Below, in pieces: positions 1 to 11,159 of a stretch of DNA of 64,000 nt. The notes under the pieces were generated by a model that made no database searches, was not told where the DNA came from, and was given only the letters and a program-made list of their open reading frames with translations. The position numbers and the translations under genes were made by a program. Where the stretch lies: positions 62,001-126,000 of the forward strand of contig JAQFVV010007222.1 in NCBI GenBank assembly GCA_028023455.1, given 5' to 3'. The first letter of the stretch is position 1. Every line of letters begins with the position of its first letter. This DNA comes from Epiperipatus broadwayi. Lineage: Eukaryota > Onychophora > Udeonychophora > Euonychophora > Peripatidae.

Positions 1-244
1 TTAATAGTGTGGCCTGTATCTTTTTTATGGATATATATGGCAAAGAAATAAATCATATTTTTATTTACTGTTTACATCATTACAAATATTATTACTATAA
101 AATAAAATACTTTTAATAAATTTATCAGAGTAGCCAACACTTAGATAATCTTTATAAAGTTGACATTTTTGAAATAAAGCTATCCCCTTAGAATTATTTA
201 ATCTCTTATTTCTATAACAATAATTCTTTTAAGCAGCTACTTTA

Positions 245-248
<4 letters not shown>
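1..248. other. Unassigned AT-rich flank
   Basis: AT-rich sequence before the first long (TA)n tract. I see no coding frame and no repeat shared with the rest of the window. Confidence 0.5.

Positions 249-320
<72 letters not shown>
249..320. repeat. (TA)n microsatellite
   Basis: Uninterrupted TA dinucleotide tract of about 70 bases. It directly abuts the left inverted terminal repeat of PLE1; many mobile elements in this window end in such a tract. Confidence 0.95.
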
Positions 321-323
<3 letters not shown>

Positions 324-445
324 AAACCATAAAACAATACAATACTAGATTAAATTTTAAAAATTTTACCAAAATCCTTACACAACCATGGTTTCATCTA
401 CTACAAATAGACCTTCTCAAGTGAAAATCAATCTAAAGGAAAACA
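321..445 (-). repeat. PLE1 left terminal repeat (inverted pLTR-like)
   Basis: About 125 bp that return in inverted orientation at 1866-1993, bracketing the broken reverse transcriptase/endonuclease frame of PLE1. Landmarks shared by both arms are the ACCATGGT palindrome and the GTATTGTTTTATGG block (minus orientation here). Terminal repeats of Penelope-like elements (pLTRs) may be direct or inverted, so this placement fits. The arms differ at only a few positions. Confidence 0.8.
381..423 (-). ncRNA. Decayed hammerhead-ribozyme-like motif in PLE1 left repeat
   Basis: Read on the minus strand: CAC, TTGAGAA (consensus CUGANGA with two transitions), a stem II made of TCTA and TAGA, then GAAA, the self-complementary CCATGG, TT, and GTG pairing back to CAC. 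The order and spacing match a type-I hammerhead with a short stem III. The two core changes should abolish cleavage. Hammerheads are known in terminal repeats of Penelope-like elements; this copy is inferred from pattern only. Confidence 0.5.
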
Positions 446-470
446 TATATATATATATATATATATATAT
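446..470. repeat. (TA)n microsatellite
   Basis: Short TA tract between the left terminal repeat and the coding part of PLE1. Confidence 0.9.
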
Positions 471-487
471 TGATATGTCTCAATCGG

Positions 488-1777
488 TTAATAGATTAAA
501 AAGTATTGATGTTTTTCTTTCAAATTTTAAAAAAATTCGAATCTTTTTCTGCAGATAAGATTAAGGTTTTTCATGATTTGCTTTTGCTGTTAGAGGATTC
601 AATGTATTTTATGTCTAATCATGTGTTTTATAAGATTAGAGAAAGTTGGGTTATTGGTTATGTCATTTCTCCATTGATGTGTGCTGTTTATATTGATTAG
701 TTGGAGTGTAGTATTATTAATATGTTTACATGTTCTATTAAATTATTTGTTAGTTATGTTGATGATTGTTTGTTTGTTAATCAGAAAGAGAAATTAGAAG
801 AGTTTTTATGTGCATTGAATGGTTTTGATTCTAGTATTAAGTTTACAATTGAGGGGGGTGGTTTTGATTTTGTAAAATTAAAGTTTTTAGATTTAAAAAA
901 CCAGAAAGAGAAATTAGAAGAGTTTTTATGTGCATTGAATGGTTTTGATTCTAGTATTAAGTTTACAATTGAAGGGGGTGGTTTTGATTTTGTAAAATTA
1001 AAGTTTTTAGATTTAAATGTTGAGAAGGTTAATGATGTTTTGTTTTGTAGTCATTTTATAAAACCTAAAAATTTGAGAAATATGATTAGGCCTGATAGTT
1101 ATCAGCCTTTTATACATAAAAAATGTCTTTGTTGAATTTTTGTTGTCGGAATAGAAGGCTTAATAATTTTAATAATGATGCTGATATTCAAAGAAGTCAA
1201 TTTTCTGCTGAATATGTAGAATTGGGTTATAATCATGATTTTATTAAAAAAGTGGTATTTAATAATAATGTTTATGGTCGTGATTTGGATGATAAGAATT
1301 TTGTTGGTAAGAATGATGATTATGTCTTTACCATTTAAAGCATCAATTTATAATTTGGTTTACAGGAATAGTCATTTGTTAGGTGGAATGAAGGGTGCAT
1401 GGAGGAAAGGTTCTGATTTGAATTCATTACTTAATGGTTCAAAGCAGTCTATTGATAGTAAGTCTATTCCTGGTATTGTTTATAAAATTCCATGTAGTTG
1501 TGGTAAATTTTATGTAGGTCAGAGTAAATTTAGCCTTAATGAAAGGGTTAAGGTTCATGTAAGTAGGGTTAAACATAGGTATCTTAACTCAGCTTTATAT
1601 ATTCATGAATTGAATACAGGTCATAGAATATTGTTTAACAATGCTTCGGTTATTTTTTATGAAAATAATGAGTTAAAAAGAAGAATAAAGGAGACTTTGA
1701 TGATAAAACTCCTTGATTCTGAGACTATCAATCTTATGAAGACTTCTTTTGATATTAAGGGAAGGTGGAATTTGTAG
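488..1777 (+). pseudogene. PLE1 reverse transcriptase + GIY-YIG endonuclease (broken)
   Basis: Remnant of a Penelope-like element polyprotein, which would copy element RNA into DNA and nick the target. The 5' half of RT is missing. The frame from about 506 to 1135 holds the catalytic YVDD box (SYVDDCLFVN, near 752-781) and the following IKFTIE and KFLDL motifs, with an in-frame TAG at 698-700 inside the segment before YVDD. A shift near 1123 and another near 1235-1330 are needed to reach the endonuclease. In the last frame, GIVYKIPCSCGKFYVGQS (about 1463-1520) is the GIY...YVG core with its Cys pair. A 120-bp unit (782-901) is tandemly duplicated at 902-1021 in frame. Not functional as it stands. 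Confidence 0.88.
782..1021 (+). repeat. In-frame 120-bp tandem duplication within PLE1 RT
   Basis: Bases 782-901 recur at 902-1021 with about one or two differences (GAGGGGGG versus GAAGGGGG). The unit is 40 codons, so the frame is kept while the IKFTIE/KFLDL part of the RT is doubled. Near-identity suggests a duplication much younger than the element's frameshifts, or an assembly artefact. Confidence 0.93.
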
Positions 1778-1837
1778 TGAATTATGGGAAGGTTTGTTTG
1801 TAGATATATATATATATATCAATATAAATCTAAAGGA

Positions 1838-1865
<28 letters not shown>

Positions 1866-1868
<3 letters not shown>

Positions 1869-1993
1869 TTTCCTTTAGATTGATTTTCACTTGAGAAGGT
1901 CTATTTGTAGTAGATGAAACCATGGTTGTGTAATGATTTTGGTAAAAATTTTAAAATTTAATCTAGTATTGTATTGTTTTATGGTTTTTCATT
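1866..1993 (+). repeat. PLE1 right terminal repeat (inverted pLTR-like)
   Basis: Inverted partner of 321-445. It begins after a (TA)n tract (1840-1866) and runs through the hammerhead-like motif to the GTATTGTTTTATGG block. About 130 bp of unassigned sequence and more TA tract follow before family F1a begins at 2123. Confidence 0.8.
1888..1930 (+). ncRNA. Decayed hammerhead-like motif in PLE1 right repeat
   Basis: CAC, TTGAGAA, stem II TCTA/TAGA, GAAA, CCATGG, TT, GTG in order on the plus strand. Identical to the motif in the left repeat, including the two departures from CUGANGA. Stem III (ACCATGGT) is the same palindrome as in the 12.7-13.85 kb array. Confidence 0.5.
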
Positions 1994-2122
1994 TTATTTT
2001 TGCTAGTATAGTGTTAGACAGTTTTGGTGATATATATATATTCCATCTTCATTGTTAAAAAATGTCTTGACAACAGTTTGAAATTGTTGACTGGCTTCTA
2101 ATGGATATATATATATATATAT

Positions 2123-4733
2123 TGTACCGGTCGAAACCCACCACCACAGCACGTCAAATCGGATTCAAACTCAGCTTAACCAAAACTGAATTCAAACCCA
2201 ACTCAACAGCTCAGATAGAAGAAATCGACGGCACAGTGCTATGCGCCAAGAACTAGCTCCACGGTTGGTGAGGACTAGAGACCCTTGCATTGACACGAAT
2301 ATCTAATAATTAATTACTTTGAATACTTTTTAAATCAAATCATATGTATGTTCGGGTTGCCAACACAGATAGCGGGTATGAACATTTAAATAATTATAAA
2401 AAGAATGATGAACTAAGAAACCAAGTATGTTAGAAATATTTAATAATAATAATAATTTGTTTTGTTCAATAAAATATAGATTGCATTAATTACCTCTAGT
2501 CTTTAAAAGAATTTATAAATATAATAAGAGTGGCGGTCCTTATCATATGCCAACAAGTATTACACAACATGGGATTCTATGTCTATGCCCCCAACGAGAA
2601 ATATAAAGGCAGATAAAGGTATTCATTAAGAACGGAAATGATTGTTCTAATTTTATCACGGTGGAATGTGAGATTTATTTTCACATTCGGAAATCTATTC
2701 ATGAAGAGCAAAACGTATTTTAAGGCATAACTTTAATCTTGATTTGAAAACTGATTTAAACTAAATATATTTGAGAATTGGTTCGACTTTAATTTAAATC
2801 ACTTCATCACGAATTACGAGCACGGAGCAAGTTTTACCGGAACAAGATGCAATGGTACTGACGAATTACAAGGCAGAGAGTAAAATTGAAAGATGATCGC
2901 TAGTTGATGATCGAAGTCCTTTGGCGGCTTGCATTTGGCAAGTCTTACGCCCTTTGACTAATGAATCGGAAAGGAAGTACTTTCTTCCTCGAGAAATTTA
3001 AATAAGAGAATATGATCACCGACCAGCCTAACAGAGCGGAAGATGGCCCTATGTCAGCAACATTTGATGATGATGACTTGATAGTCATCGTTGAAAAATA
3101 AAACCCATGTAGAATGCTCTACGTGATGACTTGATCAATTAATTAAAGTCAAACGAGCTTTTATCGAACTATTTTAAAACATTTATAAACTAGATTAGTT
3201 ATGCCCTAATACCGTGCCCTTCCTGAATATTAATATAAAATAACAAAAGTGGAATTAAAATACATTTAACCCTTTATCGACCCTTTTTGCAATAAAAACA
3301 TTTAAGGTTATATTCGAATAAATATATATTAGTAGAACAAGAAATCAATATTTTAACATTATTTGAATACATATATGTATACTTATAACGTAGATAGGAG
3401 CTGGGGACATAGGTGAAACATTGAGCTAATAATTTATTAATAGCTAAAGGTAAGAAAAAAAATAGTAAACATGTAATATTTTCCTTTGACTCGATGACTA
3501 ATAGAACTTATAAATTTAGCTCTAATGGGCGAGAATTACTATTTGAAATTAATGTTATATTATTTGCGTGAGGCAAATGGAATCAAAGGGCTCATCGAGT
3601 CGAAAGATTATTGGCATATAATTTTTAAATACGACATTAATAAAGCACACTAACATATATATATTAAACGAACCGCCAGGTAAGAAAAGAAAAAGTTTAA
3701 AGACTAGAGATCTAAAGAATTAAGCTATAGATTTACAGTAGCATTTTATAACTAAAAGGTGTTACAAAGATTTACATTAAAGAATAAGAGCTCTTAAAAA
3801 GAAGGAGTATAAAATAAAGTTCGAACTGGCCAGAAAGTTTAATGTTCATATTACCATTCCGTGCTTGTCCTTAAGTTACTCCTCCAAGTTGTTGAAACGT
3901 AGGCATCATTGGTTAACTACTGGAGTAGTATTTTAGTAGCTTTCATTATTTTAGCAGAATGATCGATCCGGAAAACGGTTCAGCAGCTCCAGTGAAGATT
4001 CCTCGGGACTTTAGGAACCGTAGCCAGATCCCTGATGTTCTAGCCCTCTATCATGATGAAATACAATTTTTATACACACAGAGTTCACTGCACTACTCTA
4101 CAACCAAAACTAGTCTTTTTCTTTCTTTTTCAGGGCTATATATCTACTGTTCACTGATGCCTCCGGCTAGCGCTCATTTTATTATCAATCTGGTTTTTTT
4201 TATAATTAGTTGTTTTCAGAAACATTCCTTCGATAAGGCTTTCAAACTAATTTTTGAATTCCTTTCCTAATTAGAAAATGAATTCTTAAAGTCTGAAATG
4301 ATTTTAATTAAAAATTGAATTCTTATCTTTTTTTTTTATTAATAAAACTTTACTGTTGTTTTTGAGAATTTGAAAGCCCTTGGAAGGAATGTAGCTTTTA
4401 ATCGCAAAAATTATTTAAAAGTAAAAAAAACAAGTATTCCCGACGCAATGAAACTTTCGAACAATTATATATATTTAATATTTACAAACATATATACGCA
4501 CAATCCAGGCAATTTAATATATGTAAATTCATGAACATTTTATCATGAATTTATTTAGAGAATTGATCCAATTTAAACTAAACTAATTAATTTTACTACG
4601 TATTTGAAACAAGTTATTCATTATGGAAATTAGCGTGGACTGAACGTATAAAGCCCCATTGCATCGGAAATTTAAAGTTAGTATTAGGGTAAATAACATG
4701 AAGCTAGGATCGAACTCAGATCCGACTGCTTCA
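2123..4733 (+). mobile_element. Dispersed repeat family F1, copy a (TG...CA termini)
   Basis: One of three long copies in the window (others 41652-44643 and 60357-63045), all in the same orientation. Begins TGTACCGGTCG and ends ATCCGACTGCTTCA, with (TA)n on both sides. The copies align over their full length, including shared blocks around 2580-2620, 2800-2820 and the last 100 bp. I find no coding region longer than about 100 codons and no RT or transposase motif. TG...CA ends and ~2.6 kb length would fit a solo long LTR; the outermost bases also form a weak inverted repeat (TGTACCGGTCG against TGAAGCAGTCG, 7-8 of 11). This copy keeps CpGs that are TpG/CpA in the others. Class undetermined. 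Confidence 0.8.
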
Positions 4734-6284
4734 ATATATATATATATATATAGTGTAACAGAATAAAAATATAATAAGAATAGGAAAGAAAGACTTTAAT
4801 ATATAGCTGACAATGTTGATGACCAATGGTAATGGAATAAAATGTTTACAATACTAAATTATAATAAAACACAATGTGCAAAATCCACTCATCTAACATA
4901 CATCCTCATTTGTGATACCATATAATGATATAAAATGAAAGTCAATATTTCAAATAGCCTTACAATTTTTATAATATTCAACTCATAATGACCTGAAATA
5001 AATGAACGAATCTCATTTGACTTGTATAAATATGATTAGCAACTTACAATGAATTATTCTTCAAATAAATAAAGTCAAGTTAATAAATTCTAAATCATAA
5101 TTCTAATATGCACAGTATTATTAATATATTATAACCAAATGGTAATATTATAAACTTAATATTTAAATTACATATATATTTTCCACTATGATGAGTTTAA
5201 AATCAAAGTACAATAAATAATTCTATTTCATGTAATTCAAATATCAGTTTCAAGGTATGCAATTATCAAATTTATAACATCATGAAATTACCATTTTTCT
5301 AACTATATGATAAGTTACTATAACATGCACCCAATAACTAATAGTTTAAAAGAATGTGCTGACATCTGATTATAATTGCCTTTCTCTAAATGACTAATAT
5401 ACTTACACTTTTTAAATTATTGAACTAGCTCAGATAAATTGCATCTAACCATTAAAATAATTATGGTGATCTTTTAATTAGTTATTAAACAAAGTAATTA
5501 ATATATTGCCACATAAGATGTATATCTAGCTTACAAGATAATGTATTTATAGTAGAAAACAATATGTAATATTATATACACTTACCAATCCAATCATTTG
5601 ATTCCCAGATTATTTTAAGAGTATTATAAAATGTATATAATGTAAATCAATAGATAACTACAAATTATTAAAATTTTGTTAGCCAATAGGTTTGTTTGCA
5701 TTATTAATTAAAAGGACCACAAATCAAATTTATTTGTTATAAATGAAATAAAAATTTATTAACAAAAATATAAATGATAAATCAACAATAAACATTTATG
5801 ACATAGCCTCTAATTAAATAATATGAAATCTATTCTCCATCTAAATTAATATTAATAAAAAGAGGTGCTTATACAGCAAAAATTCACCCATTTAATACTT
5901 AATATATGATATATGAAATTTATATGAAACAAAAATGTTGCATGCATACATTACTCCTACAATAAAGCACTGGTGGACACTGCTTATAGTTGAGTTTTTG
6001 CACAGCACTGCACTTCATCTGCTCACGATTGCCAATCTGGAAATCCAGTAGTGGTTTGCAGAGAGTGACCCAATCTTAAAAGGAAGATAAAAGAGGATTA
6101 CTTTATCTCTAGAGATGGCTTCGCCATAAATCGAAAAGTCTCTTGCTACAAAATATCCAAGAAATGGAATGCGTAATTATTTCATTTGCATAAATTTACA
6201 TTGCTCCTAATCAATTTCTTATATTTTTACAAAATGGCTCTGAATATGAGGGCTTTGACCCTTGAAAGCACTTAGCCATTTGAT

Positions 6285-6287
<3 letters not shown>
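4734..6287. other. Unassigned AT-rich stretch
   Basis: No coding region recognised. A short tRNA-like signature is visible on the minus strand at about 6234-6280 (box-A-like TGGCTAAGTG, box-B-like GGGTCAAAGCCC), too degraded to call a gene. Confidence 0.4.

Positions 6288-6333
<46 letters not shown>
6288..6333. repeat. (TA)n microsatellite
   Basis: TA tract directly at the 3' end of PLE copy A. Confidence 0.95.
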
Positions 6334-6336
<3 letters not shown>

Positions 6337-8100
6337 AAAACGAAGATTTGCACGGGTTAAATATATAAAATACATATTTTGCGGGTTCATCCGTGTTAAA
6401 AACTTTTAATATCAATACAGTGACGTTTCGACTTGGTCACACAAGCCATCCACAGAGTTATAAAAAGGTAGAAAGATGGTTGTAGAGGCGCTACAATCAC
6501 TGGTTTGAATAAAACATTAAAAATCCCACCAATAGCAAAAATGTTAAATTTAAGAATGTTTTTAAAGAAATCTTTCCAAATAGGAGGAAGTTTGCACGTA
6601 TCATCTCGCTTATTGATACAATCTGGCCTTTTAAGTATCTCAATGGCTTCTCTGATTTTGCATTGGTAGAGATTATCACATCTGGATATGATCCTGGTAC
6701 TAGAAAAATCTATTTTATGACCTGAATCTATAGTATGGAGTGAGAGTGCTGATGATGATGAGTGTTGTTTAACTGCATTAGCATGCTCATCTCTCCTAAC
6801 ACTGATGCGACGATTACTCATACCTATGTAAGAAGCTTTACAATTTTTACATGAGATTTGATAGACACCATGAGATTCAAGAAGGATTGAATCCTTAGGC
6901 TTGGTTATTATATTGCTGATCTTTTGATGAGCAGAAAATGCTGTATCTATATTATAGCGTTTTAATATACGTCCGATACTGTCTGTAGTTCCTTTTACAT
7001 ATGGAACACAAATCCTAATAGCTGACTTATCATCTTTTTGTTTCCTATTTTGTCTATTTTGGGCTTGAAATAAGGCTTTTTTATAAATTTGTAATTATAA
7101 CTATTTGCTAATAAAACACTATTAATATGATTTATTTCTTCTTTCAGATGTGTGTCATCTGAAAGGTTAATTGCTCTATTTAAAAGAGTTTTGGCTACAG
7201 AAACTATCTGAGTTGGGTGATGATGAGAATGGAAATGTAAATATCTGTCTGTGTGTGTATCCTTTCTGTAAATAGAAAAAGATAAACTATTTGGTGTTCT
7301 GGTGACTAGAACATCAAGAAAAGGGAGTTTTCCATCAGACTCTGTCTCCATTGTAAATTTAATATGAGGATGCATATTATTTAAATGTAAGAAAAAATCA
7401 TCTAATGTATTTTTTCCATGTTGCCATATGACAAAAGTGTCATCTATGTATCTGAGCCAAATGAGCGGTTTTAAAGATGATGATTCTAAAGCACGAGTTT
7501 CTATATATTCCATGAATAAATCAGCTATTACTCCTGAGATAGGCGAGCCCATAGGAGTACCAAAAACTTGTCTGTAATGCTGTCCATTGTATACAAAATA
7601 TGTATTTAAGAGACAATGTTTAATCAAAGCAATAATATGGTCTGGTAAATTGCAACGTTGTGAGATTATATTTAAAGCTTCATCAATTGGAATGTTTGTA
7701 AACAAAGACACGACATCAAAACTGACCAGAATGTCACTAGCATTAATTTTTAAACTTTTTAAAACAGAAATAAAATGAAGAGAGTTTTTAATATATGATT
7801 TAATAGATGGGATTGTAGGTTTCATGAAATCCGATAAGTATCTAGCTAAAATATGAGTTGGAGAACCTATTGCACTTACTATTGGACGAAGAGGGGTATC
7901 TGGTTTGTGAATTTTTGGAAGTCCATAAAATTTTGGACAGACACAAGATTTTTCACGAGGGATTATTTTATTTTTTATCTCTGTTTCAATAGGTGATTTA
8001 TTAATAATAGCTTTTGTTGTTTTTTCCAAATATGTAGTATGATCTCTTTTTGATAGTTTATAAGTTTTATCACTAAGCAGATCTAAAATTTTATTATGGT
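6334..8100 (-). pseudogene. Penelope-like element copy A: RT + GIY-YIG endonuclease
   Basis: EN+ Penelope-like element. The RT frame (about 8100 down to 6995) carries YGLPKIHKPDTPLRPIVSA, FTNIPIDEAL, the MGSPISG box, the catalytic YIDD box and LPFLDVLVTR. A lost A (six instead of seven near 7078) shifts the frame between RT and endonuclease. The endonuclease (about 6915-6550) has GVYQISCKNCKASYIG, the RRDEH segment and REAIEI, the expected GIY-YIG core Arg, His and Glu positions. A missing T near 6560 removes the natural stop seen in copy B. The frame is open upstream to 8100, where copy B begins abruptly, so the N-terminus is truncated. Confidence 0.93.
6422..6460 (-). ncRNA. Hammerhead-like remnant downstream of PLE copy A
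   Basis: On the minus strand: CTGTGGATGG, stem II CTTG and CAAG around a 6-base loop, then CGAAACGTC with the canonical GAAAC/GUC core and minimal stem III. The CUGAUGA segment is altered, apparently by a three-base insertion and an A-to-G change. ACT before and AGT after could form stem I, weakened here by an ACT-for-AGT change. Pattern-based; probably inactive. Confidence 0.4.
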
Positions 8101-9755
8101 ATGTTAAAAACTTTTAATATCAATACACTGACGTTTCGACTTGGTCACACAAGCCATCCACAGAGTTATAAAAAGGTAGAAAGACGGTTGTAGAGGCGCT
8201 ACAATCACTGGTTTGAATAAAACATTAAAAATCCCACCAATAGCAAAAATGTTAAATTTAAGAATGTTTTTTAAAGAAATCTTTCCAAATAGGAGGAAGT
8301 TTGCACGTATCATCTCGCTTATTGATACAATCTGGCCTTTTAAGTATCTCAATGGCTTCTCTGATTTTGCATTGGTAGAGATTATCACATCTGGATATGA
8401 TCCTGGTACTAGAAAAATCTATTTTATGACCTGAATCTATAGTATGGAGTGAGAGTGCTGATGATGATGAGTGTTGTTTAACTGCATTAGCATGCTCATC
8501 TCTCCTAACACTGATGCGACGATTACTCATACCTATGTAAGAAGCTTTACAATTTTTACATGAGATTTGATAGACACCATGAGATTCAAGAGGGATTGAA
8601 TCCTTAGGCTTGGTTATTATATTGCTGATCTTTTGATGAGCAGAAAATGCGTATCTATATTATAGCGTTTTAATATACTCCATACTGTCTGTAGTTCCTT
8701 TTACATATGGAACACAAATCCTAATAGCTGACTTATCATCTTTTTGTTTCCTATTTTGTCTATTTTGGGCTTGAAATAAGGCTTTTTTATAAATTTGTAA
8801 TTATAACTATTTGCTAATAAAACACTATTAATATGATTTATTTCTTCTTTCAGATGTGTGTCATCTGAAAGGTTAATTGCTCTATTTAAAAGAGTTTTGG
8901 CTACAGAAACTATCTGAGTTGGGTGATGATGAGAATGGAAATGTAAATATCTGTCTGTGTGTGTATCCTTTCTGTAAATAGAAAAAGATAAACTATTTGG
9001 TGTTCTGGTGACTAGAACATCAAGAAAAGGGAGTTTTCCATCAGACTCTGTCTCCATTGTAAATTTAATATGAGGATGCATATTATTTAAATGTAAGAAA
9101 AAATCATCTAATGTATTTTTTCCATGTTGCCATATGACAAAAGTGTCATCTATGTATCTGAGCCAAATGAGAGGTTTTAAAGATGATGATTCTAAAGCAC
9201 GAGTTTCTATATATTCCATGAATAAATCAGCTATTACTCCTGAGATAGGCGAGCCCATAGGAGTACCAAAAACTTGTCTGTAATGCTGTCCATTGTATAC
9301 AAAATATGTATTTAAGAGACAATGTTTAATCAAAGCAATAATATGGTCTGGTAAATTGCAACGTTGTGAGATTATATTTAAAGCTTCATCAATTGGAATG
9401 TTTGTAAACAAAGACACGACATCAAAACTGACCAGAATGTCACTAGCATTAATTTTTAAACTTTTTAAAACAGAAATAAAATGAAGAGAGTTTTTAATAT
9501 ATGATTTAATAGATGGGATTGTAGGTTTCATGAAATCCGATAAGTATCTAGCTAAAATATGAGTTGGAGAACCTATTGCACTTACTATTGGACGAAGAGG
9601 GGTATCTGGTTTGTGAATTTTTGGAAGTCCATAAAATTTTGGACAGACACAAGATTTTTCACGAGGGATTATTTTATTTTTTATCTCTGTTTCAATAGGT
9701 GATTTATTAATAATAGCTTTTGTTGTTTTTTCCAAATATGTAGTATGATCTCTTC
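8101..9755 (-). pseudogene. Penelope-like element copy B: RT + GIY-YIG endonuclease
   Basis: Direct tandem neighbour of copy A. The RT segment (9735-8701) translates identically to A's over about 344 residues, with the same YIDD and MGSPISG motifs and the same six-A frameshift before the endonuclease. Two small deletions near 8650 and 8682 further break the linker. The endonuclease (about 8620-8258) is open to a stop after WKDFFKKHS, which probably marks the true family C-terminus. The RT is cut at 9755, where copy C begins in opposite orientation. Confidence 0.92.
8130..8168 (-). ncRNA. Hammerhead-like remnant downstream of PLE copy B
   Basis: Same pattern as in copy A: CTGTGGATGG, CTTG/CAAG stem II, CGAAACGTC, here followed by AGTG so that ACT/AGT of stem I can pair. 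The altered CUGAUGA segment is shared by all three copies. Confidence 0.4.
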
Positions 9756-9756
9756 A

Positions 9757-11139
9757 TTTTATTTCTGTTTTAAAAAGTTTAAAAATTAATGCTAGTGACA
9801 TTCTGGTCAGTTTTGATGTCGTGTCTTTGTTTACAAACATTCCAATTGATGAAGCTTTAAATATAATCTCACAACGTTGCAATTTACCAGACCATATTAT
9901 TGCTTTGATTAAACATTGTCTCTTAAATACATATTTTGTATACAATGGACAGCATTACAGACAAGTTTTTGGTACTCCTATGGGCTCGCCTATCTCAGGA
10001 GTAATAGCTGATTTATTCATGGAATATATAGAAACTCGTGCTTTAGAATCATCATCTTTAAAACCGCTCATTTGGCTCAGATACATAGATGACACTTTTG
10101 TCATATGGCAACATGGAAAAAATACATTAGATGATTTTTCTTACATTTAAATAATATGCATCCTCATATTAAATTTACAATGGAGACAGAGTCTGATGGA
10201 AAACTCCCTTTTCTTGATGTTCTAGTCACCAGAACACCAAATAGTTTATCTTTTTCTATTTACAGAAAGGATACACACACAGACAGATATTTACATTTCC
10301 ATTCTCATCATCACCCAACTCAGATAGTTTCTGTAGCCAAAACTCTTTTAAATAGAGCAATTAACCTTTCAGATGACACACATCTGAAAGAAGAAATAAA
10401 TCATATTAATAGTGTTTTATTAGCAAATAGTTATAATTACAAATTTATAAAAAAAGCCTTATTTCAAGCCCAAAATAGACAAAATAGGAAACAAAAAGAT
10501 GATAAGTCAGCTATTAGGATTTGTGTTCCATATGTAAAAGGAACTACAGACAGTATCGGACGTATATTAAAACGCTATAATATAGATACAGCATTTTCTG
10601 CTCATCAAAAGATCAGCAATATAATAACCAAGCCTAAGGATTCAATCCCTCTTGAATCTCATGGTGTCTATCAAATCTCATGTAAAAATTGTAAAGCTTC
10701 TTACATAGGTATGAGTAATCGTCGCATCAGTGTTAGGAGAGATGAGCATGCTAATGCAGTTAAACAACACTCATCATCATCAGCACTCTCACTCCATACT
10801 ATAGATTCAGGTCATAAAATAGATTTTTCTAGTACAGGATCATATCCAGATGTGATAATCTCTACCAATGCAAAATCAGAGAAGCCATTGAGATACTTAA
10901 AAGGCCAGATTGTATCAATAAGCGAGATGATACGTGCAAACTTCCTCCTATTTGGAAAGATTTCTTTAAAAAACATTCTTAAATTTAACATTTTTGCTAT
11001 TGGTGGGATTTTTAATGTTTTATTCAAACCAGTGATTGTAGCGCCTCTACAACCGTCTTTCTACCTTTTTATAACTCTGTGGATGGCTTGTGTGACCAAG
11101 TCGAAACGTCAGTGTATTGATATTAAAAGTTTTTAACAC
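9757..11139 (+). pseudogene. Penelope-like element copy C: 5'-truncated RT + GIY-YIG endonuclease
   Basis: Plus-strand copy beginning inside RT just before FTNIPIDEAL. It keeps MGSPISG and YIDD, then loses frame near 10140, where a run of six T in A and B is five T. From 10156 it is open through LPFLDVLVTR, the linker and GVYQISCKNCKASYIG to about 10825, because it retains the seven-A run (near 10450) that A and B lack. A missing C near 10826 (GTACAGG versus GTACCAGG) shifts the endonuclease before its Glu segment. The three copies thus have different and partly complementary lesions. The 3' end passes the hammerhead-like motif and reaches a (TA)n tract near 11165. Confidence 0.92.
11077..11115 (+). 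ncRNA. Hammerhead-like remnant downstream of PLE copy C
   Basis: CTGTGGATGG, stem II CTTG...CAAG, CGAAACGTC, then AGTGTAT, which can pair with the preceding ATAACT. Same variant core as copies A and B. Confidence 0.4.
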
Positions 11140-11159
11140 GGATGAACCCGCAAAATATG

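Larger units (their letters stand above)
8101..11141. repeat. Giant inverted repeat from head-to-head PLE copies B and C
   Basis: Copy B (minus, 8101 to about 9484) and copy C (plus, about 9757-11141) are near-identical arms of about 1.38 kb separated by about 270 bp of unmatched copy-B sequence. Both arms carry the same RT and endonuclease sequence and the same 3' hammerhead-like motif. Confidence 0.92.

Noticed and set aside
7587-7778. Plus-strand frames opposite the PLE RT (also 9293-9484 and 9754-9945)
   Set aside because: Antisense shadows of the RT segment; they repeat only because the PLE copies repeat.
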